Assembly (NCBI GenBank): GCA_965242895.1
Contig: OZ251507.1
Location: forward strand, 1,984,001-2,048,000
DNA from: CATQHL01 sp965242895
GTDB taxonomy: Bacteria > Actinomycetota > Acidimicrobiia > Acidimicrobiales > CATQHL01
Length of the DNA: 64,000 bases
Direction: 5' to 3'
The notes under the pieces are model-generated. The model was given only the letters and a program-made list of their open reading frames with translations. It was not told the DNA's origin and did not search any database. Numbering within the stretch: position 1 is the stretch's first letter; the number at the start of each line of letters is the position of its first letter. This document shows positions 9,301 to 16,155 of the stretch, piece by piece. Made by a program: the position numbers and the translations under genes.

Positions 9301-10698
9301 GCAGTAACGAGAAGCCGACTGCGTCTGACGAGACGACACCTGCGCCGTGTAACTGCAAGAATTAGGCGTCCCCCTAGGATTGCAGGAAACCGACGCGGAC
9401 TGCGTCCGCAGGGTCGTGACCTGCTCTGTGTAACTGCAAGAGTTAGGCGTCCCCCTAGGGTTGCAGGAAACCGACGCGGACTGCGTCCGCAGGAAAGTGA
9501 CCTGCGCCGGGTAACTGCAGGAAGTGGGCGTCCCCCTAGGGGTGCAGGAAGCAGAAGCGTTCCTTGTTTCCTTGCCGCTTGTAGTGATTTTGCACATCCG
9601 GGCGAACCCTGAGCCTACTGTTCTCCACACGAGCGCCCCCGAAGCGCATGAATACGACGTCGACGCCGTTCCTAGGTCTTTCCGGCATCCCCAAGCGGGG
9701 GCCACTCCCAGGCTGAACTGAGAAGACCCCGTCGGGCAGCCCCAGCCTGCTGTTTGGGATATTCGCTTAGCGCACAGCAGCCCGCCGATGCTGAAGTAAA
9801 AATAGTACCCGGCTGGGCAGGAACTACGCGACGAAGCAGGCGAACCGCTGCTGCCATAAACCGACCCGGCTGCTACTCCAGCGGCGCTCACTCCAGCATC
9901 CTCAAGAAGCAGGAGCCAATCAGCCGAACCCCCAGAACCGCTGAAACTGTCAGAGGCGATGGGGCTCAACGCGCCGACCGCGCCGTTGGGGGGAGACCCC
10001 AGGGCGCTGATGCTCTCAGTCCCTTGGGGGCTCAACGCCTCGGCCGCTCTGCTGGAGCCGTCTAAACCTCCTATGAGAGTCAATATTACTGCGAACAATA
10101 GGACCGCTAAACCGGCGTGATGCAGCCTTTCCCACATCGACCTCTGCCTCCCAACGGGGGGACGGCTCCTAGGAACACCGTCGGCGTCGGAACCGCCGGC
10201 GGGAGACCGGTCCCCTGAAGGGGAAAAAGCCGCCAAATAGAGCAGGAAAGCTATGAGCGCACTCAGCAACCCCACCCGGACCCGCGCCCGCCTAGGAGCG
10301 GCGCCGGAACCATTCTCAGAACCCTCCCTGGCTTCGGGGCCCTCCTTGGCGTCGGAACCGCCGTCGGCGTCGGAACCGCCGGTGACGCCGGCAGGCGGTC
10401 CTCCACGGGAGTTGCCGGAACCGCCGGTGGCGCCGGAACCCTTCCCGATGTCGGAAACACCGGCGGCTTCTGAACCGCCGGCAGGCGGTCCCCCTTGGGA
10501 GCTGCCGGAGGCGCCGGAGCCGCTGGGGGCGCAGGCCCGTCCGCTCACGGTGTCAGGGCATCCCTGTTCCCCGGGAGCGGCGGCGGGGGCGTCTTCTTCC
10601 TGCGAACTGTCTTCGTTCAGAGACGCGGGCTCATATGGGCCAGGGGCCGCCCAAGTCCCCCGGTCGTACCATTCGAACTCTCGTTCCGAATCTGTCAT
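6385..10698 (-). CDS. Giant membrane-anchored multidomain protein with metzincin-type metalloprotease domain
   Basis: The 1437-residue product starts at ATG 10698. Residues 1-140 are Gly/Ser/Pro/Glu-rich and look disordered. Two hydrophobic segments lie near 141-158 and 191-211, so the rest is probably outside the membrane. Residues about 370-690 are Cys-rich: four 27-residue units (core CNPRGTPNSCSY), then 29-residue units (core TCPPGWSRSGATC). Pro-rich and poly-Thr linkers follow, then a fibronectin III-like stretch near 785-890, another poly-Thr linker, and a C-terminal domain with HEIGHLLGFDD at 1139-1149. HExxHxxGxxD is the zinc site of metzincin/matrixin-type peptidases. The protein ends in a long Thr run and APAP. 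It heads the operon with the lipoprotein array. Proteolytic activity is inferred from the motif; the substrate is unknown. Confidence 0.85.
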   Translation of the reverse strand: MTDSEREFEWYDRGTWAAPGPYEPASLNEDSSQEEDAPAAAPGEQGCPDTVSGRACAPSGSGASGSSQGGPPAGGSEAAGVSDIGKGSGATGGSGNSRGGPPAGVTGGSDADGGSDAKEGPEAREGSENGSGAAPRRARVRVGLLSALIAFLLYLAAFSPSGDRSPAGGSDADGVPRSRPPVGRQRSMWERLHHAGLAVLLFAVILTLIGGLDGSSRAAEALSPQGTESISALGSPPNGAVGALSPIASDSFSGSGGSADWLLLLEDAGVSAAGVAAGSVYGSSGSPASSRSSCPAGYYFYFSIGGLLCAKRISQTAGWGCPTGSSQFSLGVAPAWGCRKDLGTASTSYSCASGALVWRTVGSGFARMCKITTSGKETRNASASCTPRGTPTSCSYPAQVTFLRTQSASVSCNPRGTPNSCSYTEQVTTLRTQSASVSCNPRGTPNSCSYTAQVSSRQTQSASRYCTPRGTPASCRYLLRQSRSASYRYIVGTGGYHYCSPGWTLSGSTCYRYVTRYGSLRYSCPTGWTRSGATCYRYVTSTVTRYGTLTYTCPPGWSRSGATCSRNVTSNVTRYGTLTYTCPPGWSRSGATCSRNVTSNVTRYGTLSYTCPPGWSRSGSTCSRTTTSTSYVSPSSSQSCSTGTLSGGRCWSYPAKTRTCSTGWVLSSSTCTRTLYTSPTYTYSCPQGKTLRGTRCHTPTTTTTTTTTAPVSPAPAPPPPATSPPPPPPAAPPPPPSPPAVTTTTTVAAASTTTAAGASTVTTTTVLTCASPKIRMVAMNCVAPPSPPANILYLGENKQIRVFWDNSDNPGGSGVSITSYKVLWRELSRTINLAPVPIISAASTTTTAAAPSTTTTTTTTFTTTPVVTPTRKGREFFERTITGLTNNIPHEIHIKVTSSAIDPSTGEHLSTTVKHYVIPQAPVDGGWQPYPLPREATAHLNEKIRRGEPLRVCTSTPDFVATLTAAVNAWNNALNPTGSDFQPVFTFSGSVSHPSKCGEYLHISPPWQVPRIISNADYDIIVSDYRCTPTTTTTTTTTTTTTTTAAAADAAPACEAPAVQQGCQPDIAGIITCSSRRCTDPNADTSYCANTSTYCNAEHLACTWHRMQPHTGHDPPLIDSSAIQIVDARGGSNIALFAHEIGHLLGFDDYGFTCAWKTRPTGLPSNPQTIPQKQPSLFSYGNGPRSWQAIVRNPNLYTADYFNCRSSSVTSSDEEDFRSIYRPQKLTNNRFIRDEDHPNGGKVWRLDFGDPPTDKNPGNGGSNNVYNAYRWIVMHRAPNNPDRSGSEDCTYSGPYTALTADTSFDMPTETTSDDKLIALTAGNLTSQGRIDGWGSQQNNRFRLNTNFNTDELRDHQFIIVGITRGDPLADDSLTVGVERSVVNLDLDDDGVLEKWTLGEPSDPFKTRPCNSTASPTYSPSITTTTTTTTTTTTAPAP
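8790..9200 (-). repeat. 87-bp tandem coding repeats (Cys-rich modules)
   Basis: Units beginning TGTGCCGTAG start at 8881, 8968 and 9055, exactly 87 bases apart. The first two are nearly identical; the flanking units are more diverged. Each encodes a 29-residue module with a TCPPGW..SGATC core inside the metalloprotease protein. The low divergence at the DNA level points to recent unit duplication or homogenisation. Confidence 0.85.
9261..9589 (-). repeat. 81-bp tandem coding repeats (PRGTP modules)
   Basis: The string GGCGTCCCCCTAGG recurs at 9284, 9365, 9446 and 9527, exactly 81 bases apart. Each unit encodes a 27-residue module with a C.PRGTP.SC.Y core. The two central units are the most alike. 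They form the N-terminal part of the Cys-rich region of the metalloprotease protein. Confidence 0.85.
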
Positions 10699-10792
10699 GT
10701 TGGGATATAACTTTCTTTTTGTTTAGTGTTTAATGCTTAGCAAGCAATCGATGCGAGCACACTTGAAGTAAGACTAGCACACATTCTCACGA

Positions 10793-10821
10793 CATGCTGC
10801 ACGGCGCGACGCCGCAGCATG
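10793..10821. other. Strong hairpin in the leader of the metalloprotease operon
   Basis: CATGCTGC (10793-10800) pairs perfectly with GCAGCATG (10814-10821), and inside the loop GGCG (10803-10806) can pair with CGCC (10810-10813). No T-run follows on either strand, so it is not a classical intrinsic terminator. The 214-base gap 10699-10912 that contains it has no other clear gene. The minus strand there has an AT-rich stretch just before the start at 10698 that may hold the promoter, but no convincing -35/-10 pair. Confidence 0.5.
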
Positions 10822-10912
10822 CTGAACTGTTGGAGACGACTTCACTCCAAGCCCGCCAACTAAGCCCGCCAACTCCCCTCCAACGGCGGTCGAGACCAAC
10901 GGCGGTCAGGCG

Positions 10913-11968
10913 TTAGACGCCCGCACCCCTAGGCCATCCCCGACGTTCGGGGGTTGCGTTTCCGCCTAGCGCCCATGACCGGCGCCAGGACGCCGCCTCG
11001 GGGCCGTGCAGGGTAGGCGTTGCGCCTTTGTGGGCGCGCCGGCGGGCTTGCCACCAGTCTGTTCTGGCTTCGTCGGCTAGTTCGCTCACGGCTTGTTCTA
11101 TGCGCTGGTTGAGGCGGCGGATCCTTTCGCCGGGGTCGACTCGGAGGGGCGCCCCGAAGATCACCAGAGTCTTCCCGAATCGCGGCCAACTGCGTCCTTT
11201 GGGGAGGACGCTGCTTGTCCCGGCTAAGTACACTGGGACAACGGGTGCGCTGCAGCGGTGCGCTAGATAGGCGGCGCCGCCTCGGAAGGGTTGCCCCCAG
11301 CCGTCGGGGCTGCGCCCGCCCTCGGGGTACACCAATAAGTTCCACCCCGAGCGCACTAGGGCGGCTAGTTCGTAGGCGGAATCGCGCCCGGTTTTCTCTC
11401 GCTCCACGGGCACCGCTCCTAGGAACAGGGCATAGGCCGAGCCCTTCAGCCGAGTATTGAAGAAATAGTCGGAAGCCGCAGCTATTGCGAGTTTGTGCCG
11501 CCAGGGGTGTGGTATGGATGTCATTAGCAGGGGAGTGTCGAGGTGGCTGCGGTGGTTGGCGACGAAGATGACCGCTTCGTCCTCTAGTCCGGCTAGGCGT
11601 TCGGCGCCGCGCCGGGTGGGCTGGGCGTAGGCGGAGACCGCCGGACGCCAGATGTACTCCACTGAGGCGGCGCGAATCATGCGCGCTGCCCAGCGCCGCG
11701 TCCATTCTGTACGCAGCGGTGGCTTGGGCAGAGAGTGACCCGCCGGGGCGACAGGGGCGCGCCACGGGAAATCCATGGCAGGCTTCAGCAGGCTGAAAGC
11801 GCGCCACAGGGAACCCAGGGCAGAACCCAGAACAGGCTTCAGCAGGCTAAGAGCGAGTCGGGAACCCAGAGCCGACCTCACGCTAGCAGCCTTCGCGCCG
11901 GCCTTCACGCTAGCAGCCTTCGCGCCGGCCTTCACGCTAGCAGCCTTCGCGCCGCCAGCAGACTTCAC
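10913..11968 (-). CDS. plsC: 1-acyl-glycerol-3-phosphate acyltransferase family protein (PlsC-like)
   Basis: The core carries the acyltransferase motifs NHRSHLDTP (the HxxxxD catalytic site) and YPEGGRS (substrate-binding motif), followed by the usual PVVPVYLAGT segment. Family members transfer an acyl chain to lysophosphatidate or a similar acceptor at the inner face of the membrane. The listed start is a GTG at 11968 that overlaps the stop of the upstream gene (GTGA), which supports translational coupling. From it the protein has an unusual 60-70 residue lead with three AGAKAASV-type repeats. An internal ATG (MDFPWRAP, near residue 67) could be the true start and would give a more usual family length. 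It is the last gene of a lipid-type operon with the reductase and LarA-like genes. Confidence 0.85.
   Translation of the reverse strand: MKSAGGAKAASVKAGAKAASVKAGAKAASVRSALGSRLALSLLKPVLGSALGSLWRAFSLLKPAMDFPWRAPVAPAGHSLPKPPLRTEWTRRWAARMIRAASVEYIWRPAVSAYAQPTRRGAERLAGLEDEAVIFVANHRSHLDTPLLMTSIPHPWRHKLAIAAASDYFFNTRLKGSAYALFLGAVPVEREKTGRDSAYELAALVRSGWNLLVYPEGGRSPDGWGQPFRGGAAYLAHRCSAPVVPVYLAGTSSVLPKGRSWPRFGKTLVIFGAPLRVDPGERIRRLNQRIEQAVSELADEARTDWWQARRRAHKGATPTLHGPEAASWRRSWALGGNATPERRGWPRGAGV
11879..11959 (-). repeat. Three 27-bp tandem repeats at the plsC 5' end
   Basis: Units starting at 11879, 11906 and 11933 share the 27-base pattern CACGCTAGCAGCCTTCGCGC plus seven bases; the third differs only near its end. 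They encode three copies of a nine-residue Ala/Lys-rich unit at the N-terminus of the acyltransferase, if translation starts at the upstream GTG. Confidence 0.85.
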
Positions 11969-13575
11969 GTCACGTCCGCCATCACGAAAGGCGGATGATG
12001 CAGGTGCGTGATCGTGGGTTTGGATCCCACGGAATCGGCGGCGATTTCTAGGGCGTCGTCCATGGAACTAGCGGGGGAGAAGCCCATGCGGCGCACACTC
12101 CGGCGGTCTCCGCCCACAATGATCACTCGGTCTAGGTGCTCTAGTGCGTGCGCCCCCCAGTACCACATGTAGAAGGGGTGCACGCCGTGGTAGGCGTAGG
12201 AGTTGCGGTATAGGTGTCTGTACCACTCATCGGTGGCGTACTGTTTCTCGTAGCGGGCTTCGATCTCAGCGGGGTCGGTCGTCTCGGCTAGCACCTGCTC
12301 GAAGAAGTCGATGTAGCTGGGGTGGTGGACGGGATGGAACTCCCAGGGTGTGGGGTGGGTCATGATCACCACCCCGCCCTTACGCACCAACGGACGGCCG
12401 CGGTATAGGTTAAAGAAGTAACCCAACCCGAGGCACATGACCAGGATGGGGTTCATTATGGAATTCACGTTGTAGGGGCAGATGTAGGGCAAACCCATCG
12501 TGAGGATGTCGGTTTGCCCTGAGACGGGTACGAGTTGTTGGCGGTATACGTGTTCGGTGGTGATTGAGTGGACTGATTCCACGTCGCCGGCGGTGACCGA
12601 CGTCATCTCGTAGGGCGCCCTCCACGAAGCGAAGGCCTTGCGGCGGGCTTGCCGCGTCATCAGTTTCAAACCGCCCTGCATGGCCAAGAAGGACGCTCTG
12701 TCGCGCGGCCCCCATTCCCACTCCCGTTTCTGCAGCATAGACATCGGCCCTTCCGTGCCGAAACTGTTGTTGTTGAGTGTGGTCTCGATCTGGAATATGG
12801 GCGGCCCGGCCTTTCGCAGCACCGCCCCCTGACGCCAGTTGGAGTGGTGAAGTTCTGAGGAGTGCTGATCCATGAACGACTGCGACGCAAGCATGGTGGC
12901 TACGTTGTGGTGGTGGCGCAGACCCGCATAACCGGACAAACCAGTGGCGGTGCTCTTCCATCCCCCGTCCATGGCCACGAGGTTTATGTTGACGTACACC
13001 AAGAGGTCGCTTTCCGCCGCCCGACGGTTCATCTGCACGACCTCGCCGGCTTCGGTTTCACCGAGGACGACCATACCGTCGGGGTCTTCGGCGTCGTGGT
13101 TGTAGAGACGGCCGGACGGGGCGAAGGCGTCGTAGACGCGGTCGCCGAGGGCGTGGCGCAACTCAGACGGGGTCATGCGGCGGTGCAGCGCCAGGGCCGC
13201 GATGACGTGCACGTCGTCTACCCCCGCTGCGGCTGCGAGGTCGAGCACAGCCTCTATTACTCGCTGGCGCACGTCGGGCTGCCTCATCGGAGGGAGAGGC
13301 AGGGAGATGTCGTCGAAGGCTATGGTCAGCTTCATGCCTGGGCGCAGCAGCGCTGGGAGCGGGTCGTTGTCTACGGGGTGCATGAGGGCGCTGCGGATGG
13401 CGCCATCGGGGTCGGGAAGACCGTCGAGCGGCCCGGCCGGGTAGACCACCCGCGAGCGTCCCGCCGGTAGACGCTCGAAGCGGAAGCCCTCTCCGTGGTG
13501 GAAAAGGATGGGGGGTGTGGATCGCTCAACCTCCAGAACGAAGCCTGGCTGGGGGGTAGAAGTTCTGCGGTTCAT
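11965..13575 (-). CDS. LarA-like (DUF2088) nickel-pincer family protein
   Basis: The ATG at 13575 overlaps the stop of the upstream gene (ATGA), so it is preferred over a longer frame that starts 28 codons earlier. The 536-residue product resembles the LarA/DUF2088 family, whose members use a nickel-pincer nucleotide to racemise or epimerise 2-hydroxy acids. Visible family signs are IAFDDIS near residue 85, the ALALHRRMT segment, and the HDAEDPDGMVVLG segment. The Gly-rich stretch that follows (MDGGWKSTATGLSGY) differs from classical LarA, so the reaction may differ. No larB, larC or larE genes for cofactor synthesis lie in the window. The middle gene of a three-gene operon between an acyl-CoA reductase-like fusion and an acyltransferase, so a hydroxyacyl or lipid-related substrate is a possible but untested idea. 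Confidence 0.7.
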   Translation of the reverse strand: MNRRTSTPQPGFVLEVERSTPPILFHHGEGFRFERLPAGRSRVVYPAGPLDGLPDPDGAIRSALMHPVDNDPLPALLRPGMKLTIAFDDISLPLPPMRQPDVRQRVIEAVLDLAAAAGVDDVHVIAALALHRRMTPSELRHALGDRVYDAFAPSGRLYNHDAEDPDGMVVLGETEAGEVVQMNRRAAESDLLVYVNINLVAMDGGWKSTATGLSGYAGLRHHHNVATMLASQSFMDQHSSELHHSNWRQGAVLRKAGPPIFQIETTLNNNSFGTEGPMSMLQKREWEWGPRDRASFLAMQGGLKLMTRQARRKAFASWRAPYEMTSVTAGDVESVHSITTEHVYRQQLVPVSGQTDILTMGLPYICPYNVNSIMNPILVMCLGLGYFFNLYRGRPLVRKGGVVIMTHPTPWEFHPVHHPSYIDFFEQVLAETTDPAEIEARYEKQYATDEWYRHLYRNSYAYHGVHPFYMWYWGAHALEHLDRVIIVGGDRRSVRRMGFSPASSMDDALEIAADSVGSKPTITHLHHPPFVMADVT

Positions 13576-15902
13576 CGTCGTCCGTTCGTTATTGGTTCGC
13601 TCATGGGGAGGAGCTTTCGGGGGGCGCCGGGCGCTGGGCGGAAGTTCTCTACTAGCCATCCCCTGCGCCTGGCCAGGGTCGCTAGTTTGGTTTCGGGATT
13701 GACCGCTACGGGGAAGCCTACGGCCTCCAGCATGGGCAGGTCGCTCGTCGAATCGGCGTAGGCCACCGACTCGGTGAGGGATATGCCCTCGCGCTCAGCG
13801 TAGTCCATCAGCGCCTCGGCTCGGCTTTCGCCTGTCGGGGGGACGACAGGGAGTTGTCCGCTGTAGGCGCGGCCGCTGCTTGTGGTCGACATCTTGGCGC
13901 ACACGATGTCGTCGAAGAGGGGTTCGAATCCGGCGATCACGAAGTCCAGCGCGCCGGTGATGAGGACGGTGCGGTGCCCGAGCGCTCGGTGCAGGCGGAC
14001 TCGTCGGATGGCTGAGGGGAACGACTGGCGCAGCAGCAGGTCGCTGAACATTTCGATGCTGTCTTCGGCCATTTGCTCTACGGATGCGCCGGCGAAGCGT
14101 CGGTAGAACAGGCGCAGGAAGTCGCTGCGGTCACGCCGGTCGAGCGCTAGAAGACTGGGGGCTTCGGCTAGGGCTCCGCTCACCACGCGCACCCGTTCTC
14201 GTCTGGACAGCCGGCGAGTGGCCAGCCACCCCCAGGAAGCCACCACGTTCGACGCCATGAGCGTGTTCTCGAGGTCGAAGGCGGCCATGTGTCGGTCGGG
14301 GGAGAGCACCTGTGTTCGTCTTCGGGCGTTGCGGTCGGGGCCGGAGCGCTCGGTCGGGGCGGTCTTGAGGCGTCCTTGCTTGACGACCGAAGGCAGGTGT
14401 ATCTCGCTGAGGTAGGAGTGCCAGTCGAACCCGGAGGGGTCGAAGTCGAAGGCTGATTTGTCGGCGTCGGGCAGGCGGCTGTGCAGCGCCATGAGTGTGT
14501 CAACCCCGAAAGTGGCTTGGCACTCCACATACCCGCTGTAGAGGTCGACGTAACTGAGCGCCCGCTCCACCTGCTCTCGCCGCTCTGCTAAGTCAGCGGC
14601 CCGCCCGGCGCGAGCGCCTCTTATGGGAAGCGAGGTCAGCACCTTCTCGCCGAGGCGCAGGGCGCGCTGAGCGCGTTCCAGTTGCGTCTGCACCCTCTTG
14701 CGGCTCGGATACGACCAGCGGGGCGGAGCCAGGGGCTGGTTCTGTTCGTTGTAGATGGGGTTCTCGCTGAACCAGGTGTGCGACCAGTCGTGGAGGTCTT
14801 TGAAGTTCAGGGGGTTGACGGAGCTGGAGGCCACCTGCACGACGGCTGCTTTGCCGTCCCGGGGCGGCCCGTCGGCGGCCACGGCGCAGACGGCGGCTGC
14901 TACTAGGTCGACGGGGATCACGTCGAGGGTGCCCTCGGGCGTGCCGGGGAAGTCTGCTAGCAGCCCTCGTGCGTAGGAGATGATGATTGGCTCGGCCATG
15001 CGGAATCCTCTGATCCAGCCTGGGAAGGGTTCGCGCAGCGCCGATTCGATGATCGAAGGCCTCACGATGGTGAGTGGGACGCTCCCTCTCGTCTCCACCA
15101 GGGCGTTTTCGGCCAGGGCTTTGGTCAGGCCGTAGGCGTCGGGGAAGCCCAGGGAGGCTGCTCTGGCTCGCCCTGCCTCCACCAACTGGTCTTGCACCCA
15201 GCGGCGCCGGATCTGCTCGCGCTTGGAACTCAGAGCGGCTGTGCCGGCAGCGCCTAGCTCGTCGGACGCCTCGGCTGCGAAGGTCTTCAGCTGTTCGGGG
15301 GTTCGGCTTGCGTCTTCCAGGCTGGCGCGGGTTCGGCTTGCGGCCTCTGCTTCGGCGCGCCAGTCCATCTCGACTGCGAACGGGCTCTCCGAAAGGAGTT
15401 TCTCGGGGGCTGACCCTCTCCGGTTGCCGGCTACGTAAGCCGTGGAAATAGATATGAAGTGCGGACTGACGCTGTTCTCTCGCAGCATCTCCATTATCCG
15501 GACTGGGCCGAGCAGGTTGGTTTCCACGGCCAGGTCGAAGGGATTGTCGAAGGCAACCGCCGCTGCGCTGTGGATGAAGACGTCGCAGTTCGCCAGCAGT
15601 TCCAGGTCTTTGGGGGCTAGATTTAGTCCGTCGCCGGTGATGTCGGCGTCTATCGGCAGGACGCGCTGAGTCTCGGCCTTGAAGCTCTCCTGGCCGAGTT
15701 GTGCACGGAGTTTGTCGAAGGCTTCGTTGCGGAGCACCTCGCGGCGCACCCGCTCCGCCGCGCCTCGCCGGCCAGGGCGGACGAGCAGCACCAACTCGCA
15801 TTCAGGAACCGACCGCAGAAGCCGTTCTGTTAGGGCGGTTCCTAGGAATCCTGTGGCACCGGTCAGGGCGATGCGCTTGCCGGCGAGTTCTTCGGGGATC
15901 AC
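13572..15902 (-). CDS. Fatty acyl-CoA reductase-like (extended SDR) fused to HAD-IB hydrolase domain
   Basis: The N-terminal half has the Rossmann motif TGATGFLG near residue 14 and the catalytic-type YGLTK (YxxxK) near residue 255, with a NAD-binding male-sterility/fatty acyl reductase layout. The C-terminal 230 residues are a SerB-like HAD-IB domain ending in YADSTSDLPMLEAVGFP. Its first motif reads FDLENTL, so the second acidic residue of the usual DxDGT is Glu, which may alter or weaken phosphatase chemistry. The family reduces or modifies acyl thioesters with NAD(P)H; the fused domain may dephosphorylate a lipid intermediate (inference). The GTG start at 15902 overlaps a 23-codon upstream ORF. 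First gene of the operon with the LarA-like and PlsC-like proteins and divergent from a TetR regulator that probably controls it. Confidence 0.8.
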   Translation of the reverse strand: MIPEELAGKRIALTGATGFLGTALTERLLRSVPECELVLLVRPGRRGAAERVRREVLRNEAFDKLRAQLGQESFKAETQRVLPIDADITGDGLNLAPKDLELLANCDVFIHSAAAVAFDNPFDLAVETNLLGPVRIMEMLRENSVSPHFISISTAYVAGNRRGSAPEKLLSESPFAVEMDWRAEAEAASRTRASLEDASRTPEQLKTFAAEASDELGAAGTAALSSKREQIRRRWVQDQLVEAGRARAASLGFPDAYGLTKALAENALVETRGSVPLTIVRPSIIESALREPFPGWIRGFRMAEPIIISYARGLLADFPGTPEGTLDVIPVDLVAAAVCAVAADGPPRDGKAAVVQVASSSVNPLNFKDLHDWSHTWFSENPIYNEQNQPLAPPRWSYPSRKRVQTQLERAQRALRLGEKVLTSLPIRGARAGRAADLAERREQVERALSYVDLYSGYVECQATFGVDTLMALHSRLPDADKSAFDFDPSGFDWHSYLSEIHLPSVVKQGRLKTAPTERSGPDRNARRRTQVLSPDRHMAAFDLENTLMASNVVASWGWLATRRLSRRERVRVVSGALAEAPSLLALDRRDRSDFLRLFYRRFAGASVEQMAEDSIEMFSDLLLRQSFPSAIRRVRLHRALGHRTVLITGALDFVIAGFEPLFDDIVCAKMSTTSSGRAYSGQLPVVPPTGESRAEALMDYAEREGISLTESVAYADSTSDLPMLEAVGFPVAVNPETKLATLARRRGWLVENFRPAPGAPRKLLPMSEPITNGRR

Positions 15903-15970
15903 TGGATGGCTGGCCGCTTGGGGTGCGCTGACTCTTTTTGGCTTGTCGTCCGGCTTGCGTTGGAGTTCAT
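15899..15970 (-). CDS. Possible 23-residue leader peptide coupled to the reductase-HAD gene
   Basis: An ATG at 15970 opens a 23-codon frame whose TGA overlaps the GTG start of the reductase fusion (GTGA). No Shine-Dalgarno is visible before either start, so ribosomes finishing the short frame could restart on the long one. The peptide (MNSNASRTTSQ...) matches no family I know. It may be chance, but the overlap is of the kind used throughout this window for coupled genes. Confidence 0.3.
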   Translation of the reverse strand: MNSNASRTTSQKESAHPKRPAIQ

Positions 15971-15981
15971 TGTAGATTGTC

Positions 15982-15993
15982 TACCATTTGGTA
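15982..15993. promoter_or_regulatory. Palindromic operator candidate for the divergent TetR regulator
   Basis: TACCATTTGGTA is a perfect 5-2-5 inverted repeat in the intergenic region between tetR (+) and the reductase-HAD operon (-). GTAGATT occurs directly repeated on both sides (15972-15978 and 15995-16001). TetR-family repressors typically bind such palindromes in the gap between their own gene and the divergent target. The region is also AT-rich relative to its surroundings, as expected of promoters. Confidence 0.5.
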
Positions 15994-16011
15994 AGTAGAT
16001 TTCCACCTGCA

Positions 16012-16155
16012 ATGAGCAAAGCTGCAATGATTCAAGCCCTGAATGAAGTCTCAACGGCCGAAGCCGCGATGAATAACGACGTGAACGCTATGAACGCTAT
16101 GAACTCCATGAACGAAGTGTTGGACGTCCTGAGCGGCGCCAGTGGATATGGATGA
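16012..16155 (+). CDS. Possible 47-residue Met/Asn-rich leader ORF overlapping tetR start
   Basis: The ATG at 16012 opens 47 codons ending in TGA at 16153-16155, which overlaps the ATG of tetR at 16148. The peptide is rich in Met and Asn with a repeated NAM unit (a DNA repeat, GAACGCTAT twice). No clear ribosome site precedes it and I recognise no family. It may be a leader that couples translation to tetR, or simply open reading of the tetR 5' region. Confidence 0.3.
   Translation: MSKAAMIQALNEVSTAEAAMNNDVNAMNAMNSMNEVLDVLSGASGYG

Noticed and set aside
8790..9589. CRISPR-like periodic repeats
   Set aside because: The units are contiguous, have no unique spacers and translate in frame as Cys-rich modules of the metalloprotease protein.
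10793..10821. Intrinsic terminator between plsC and the metalloprotease gene
   Set aside because: The stem is strong but no T-run follows on either strand, so it is listed only as a hairpin.
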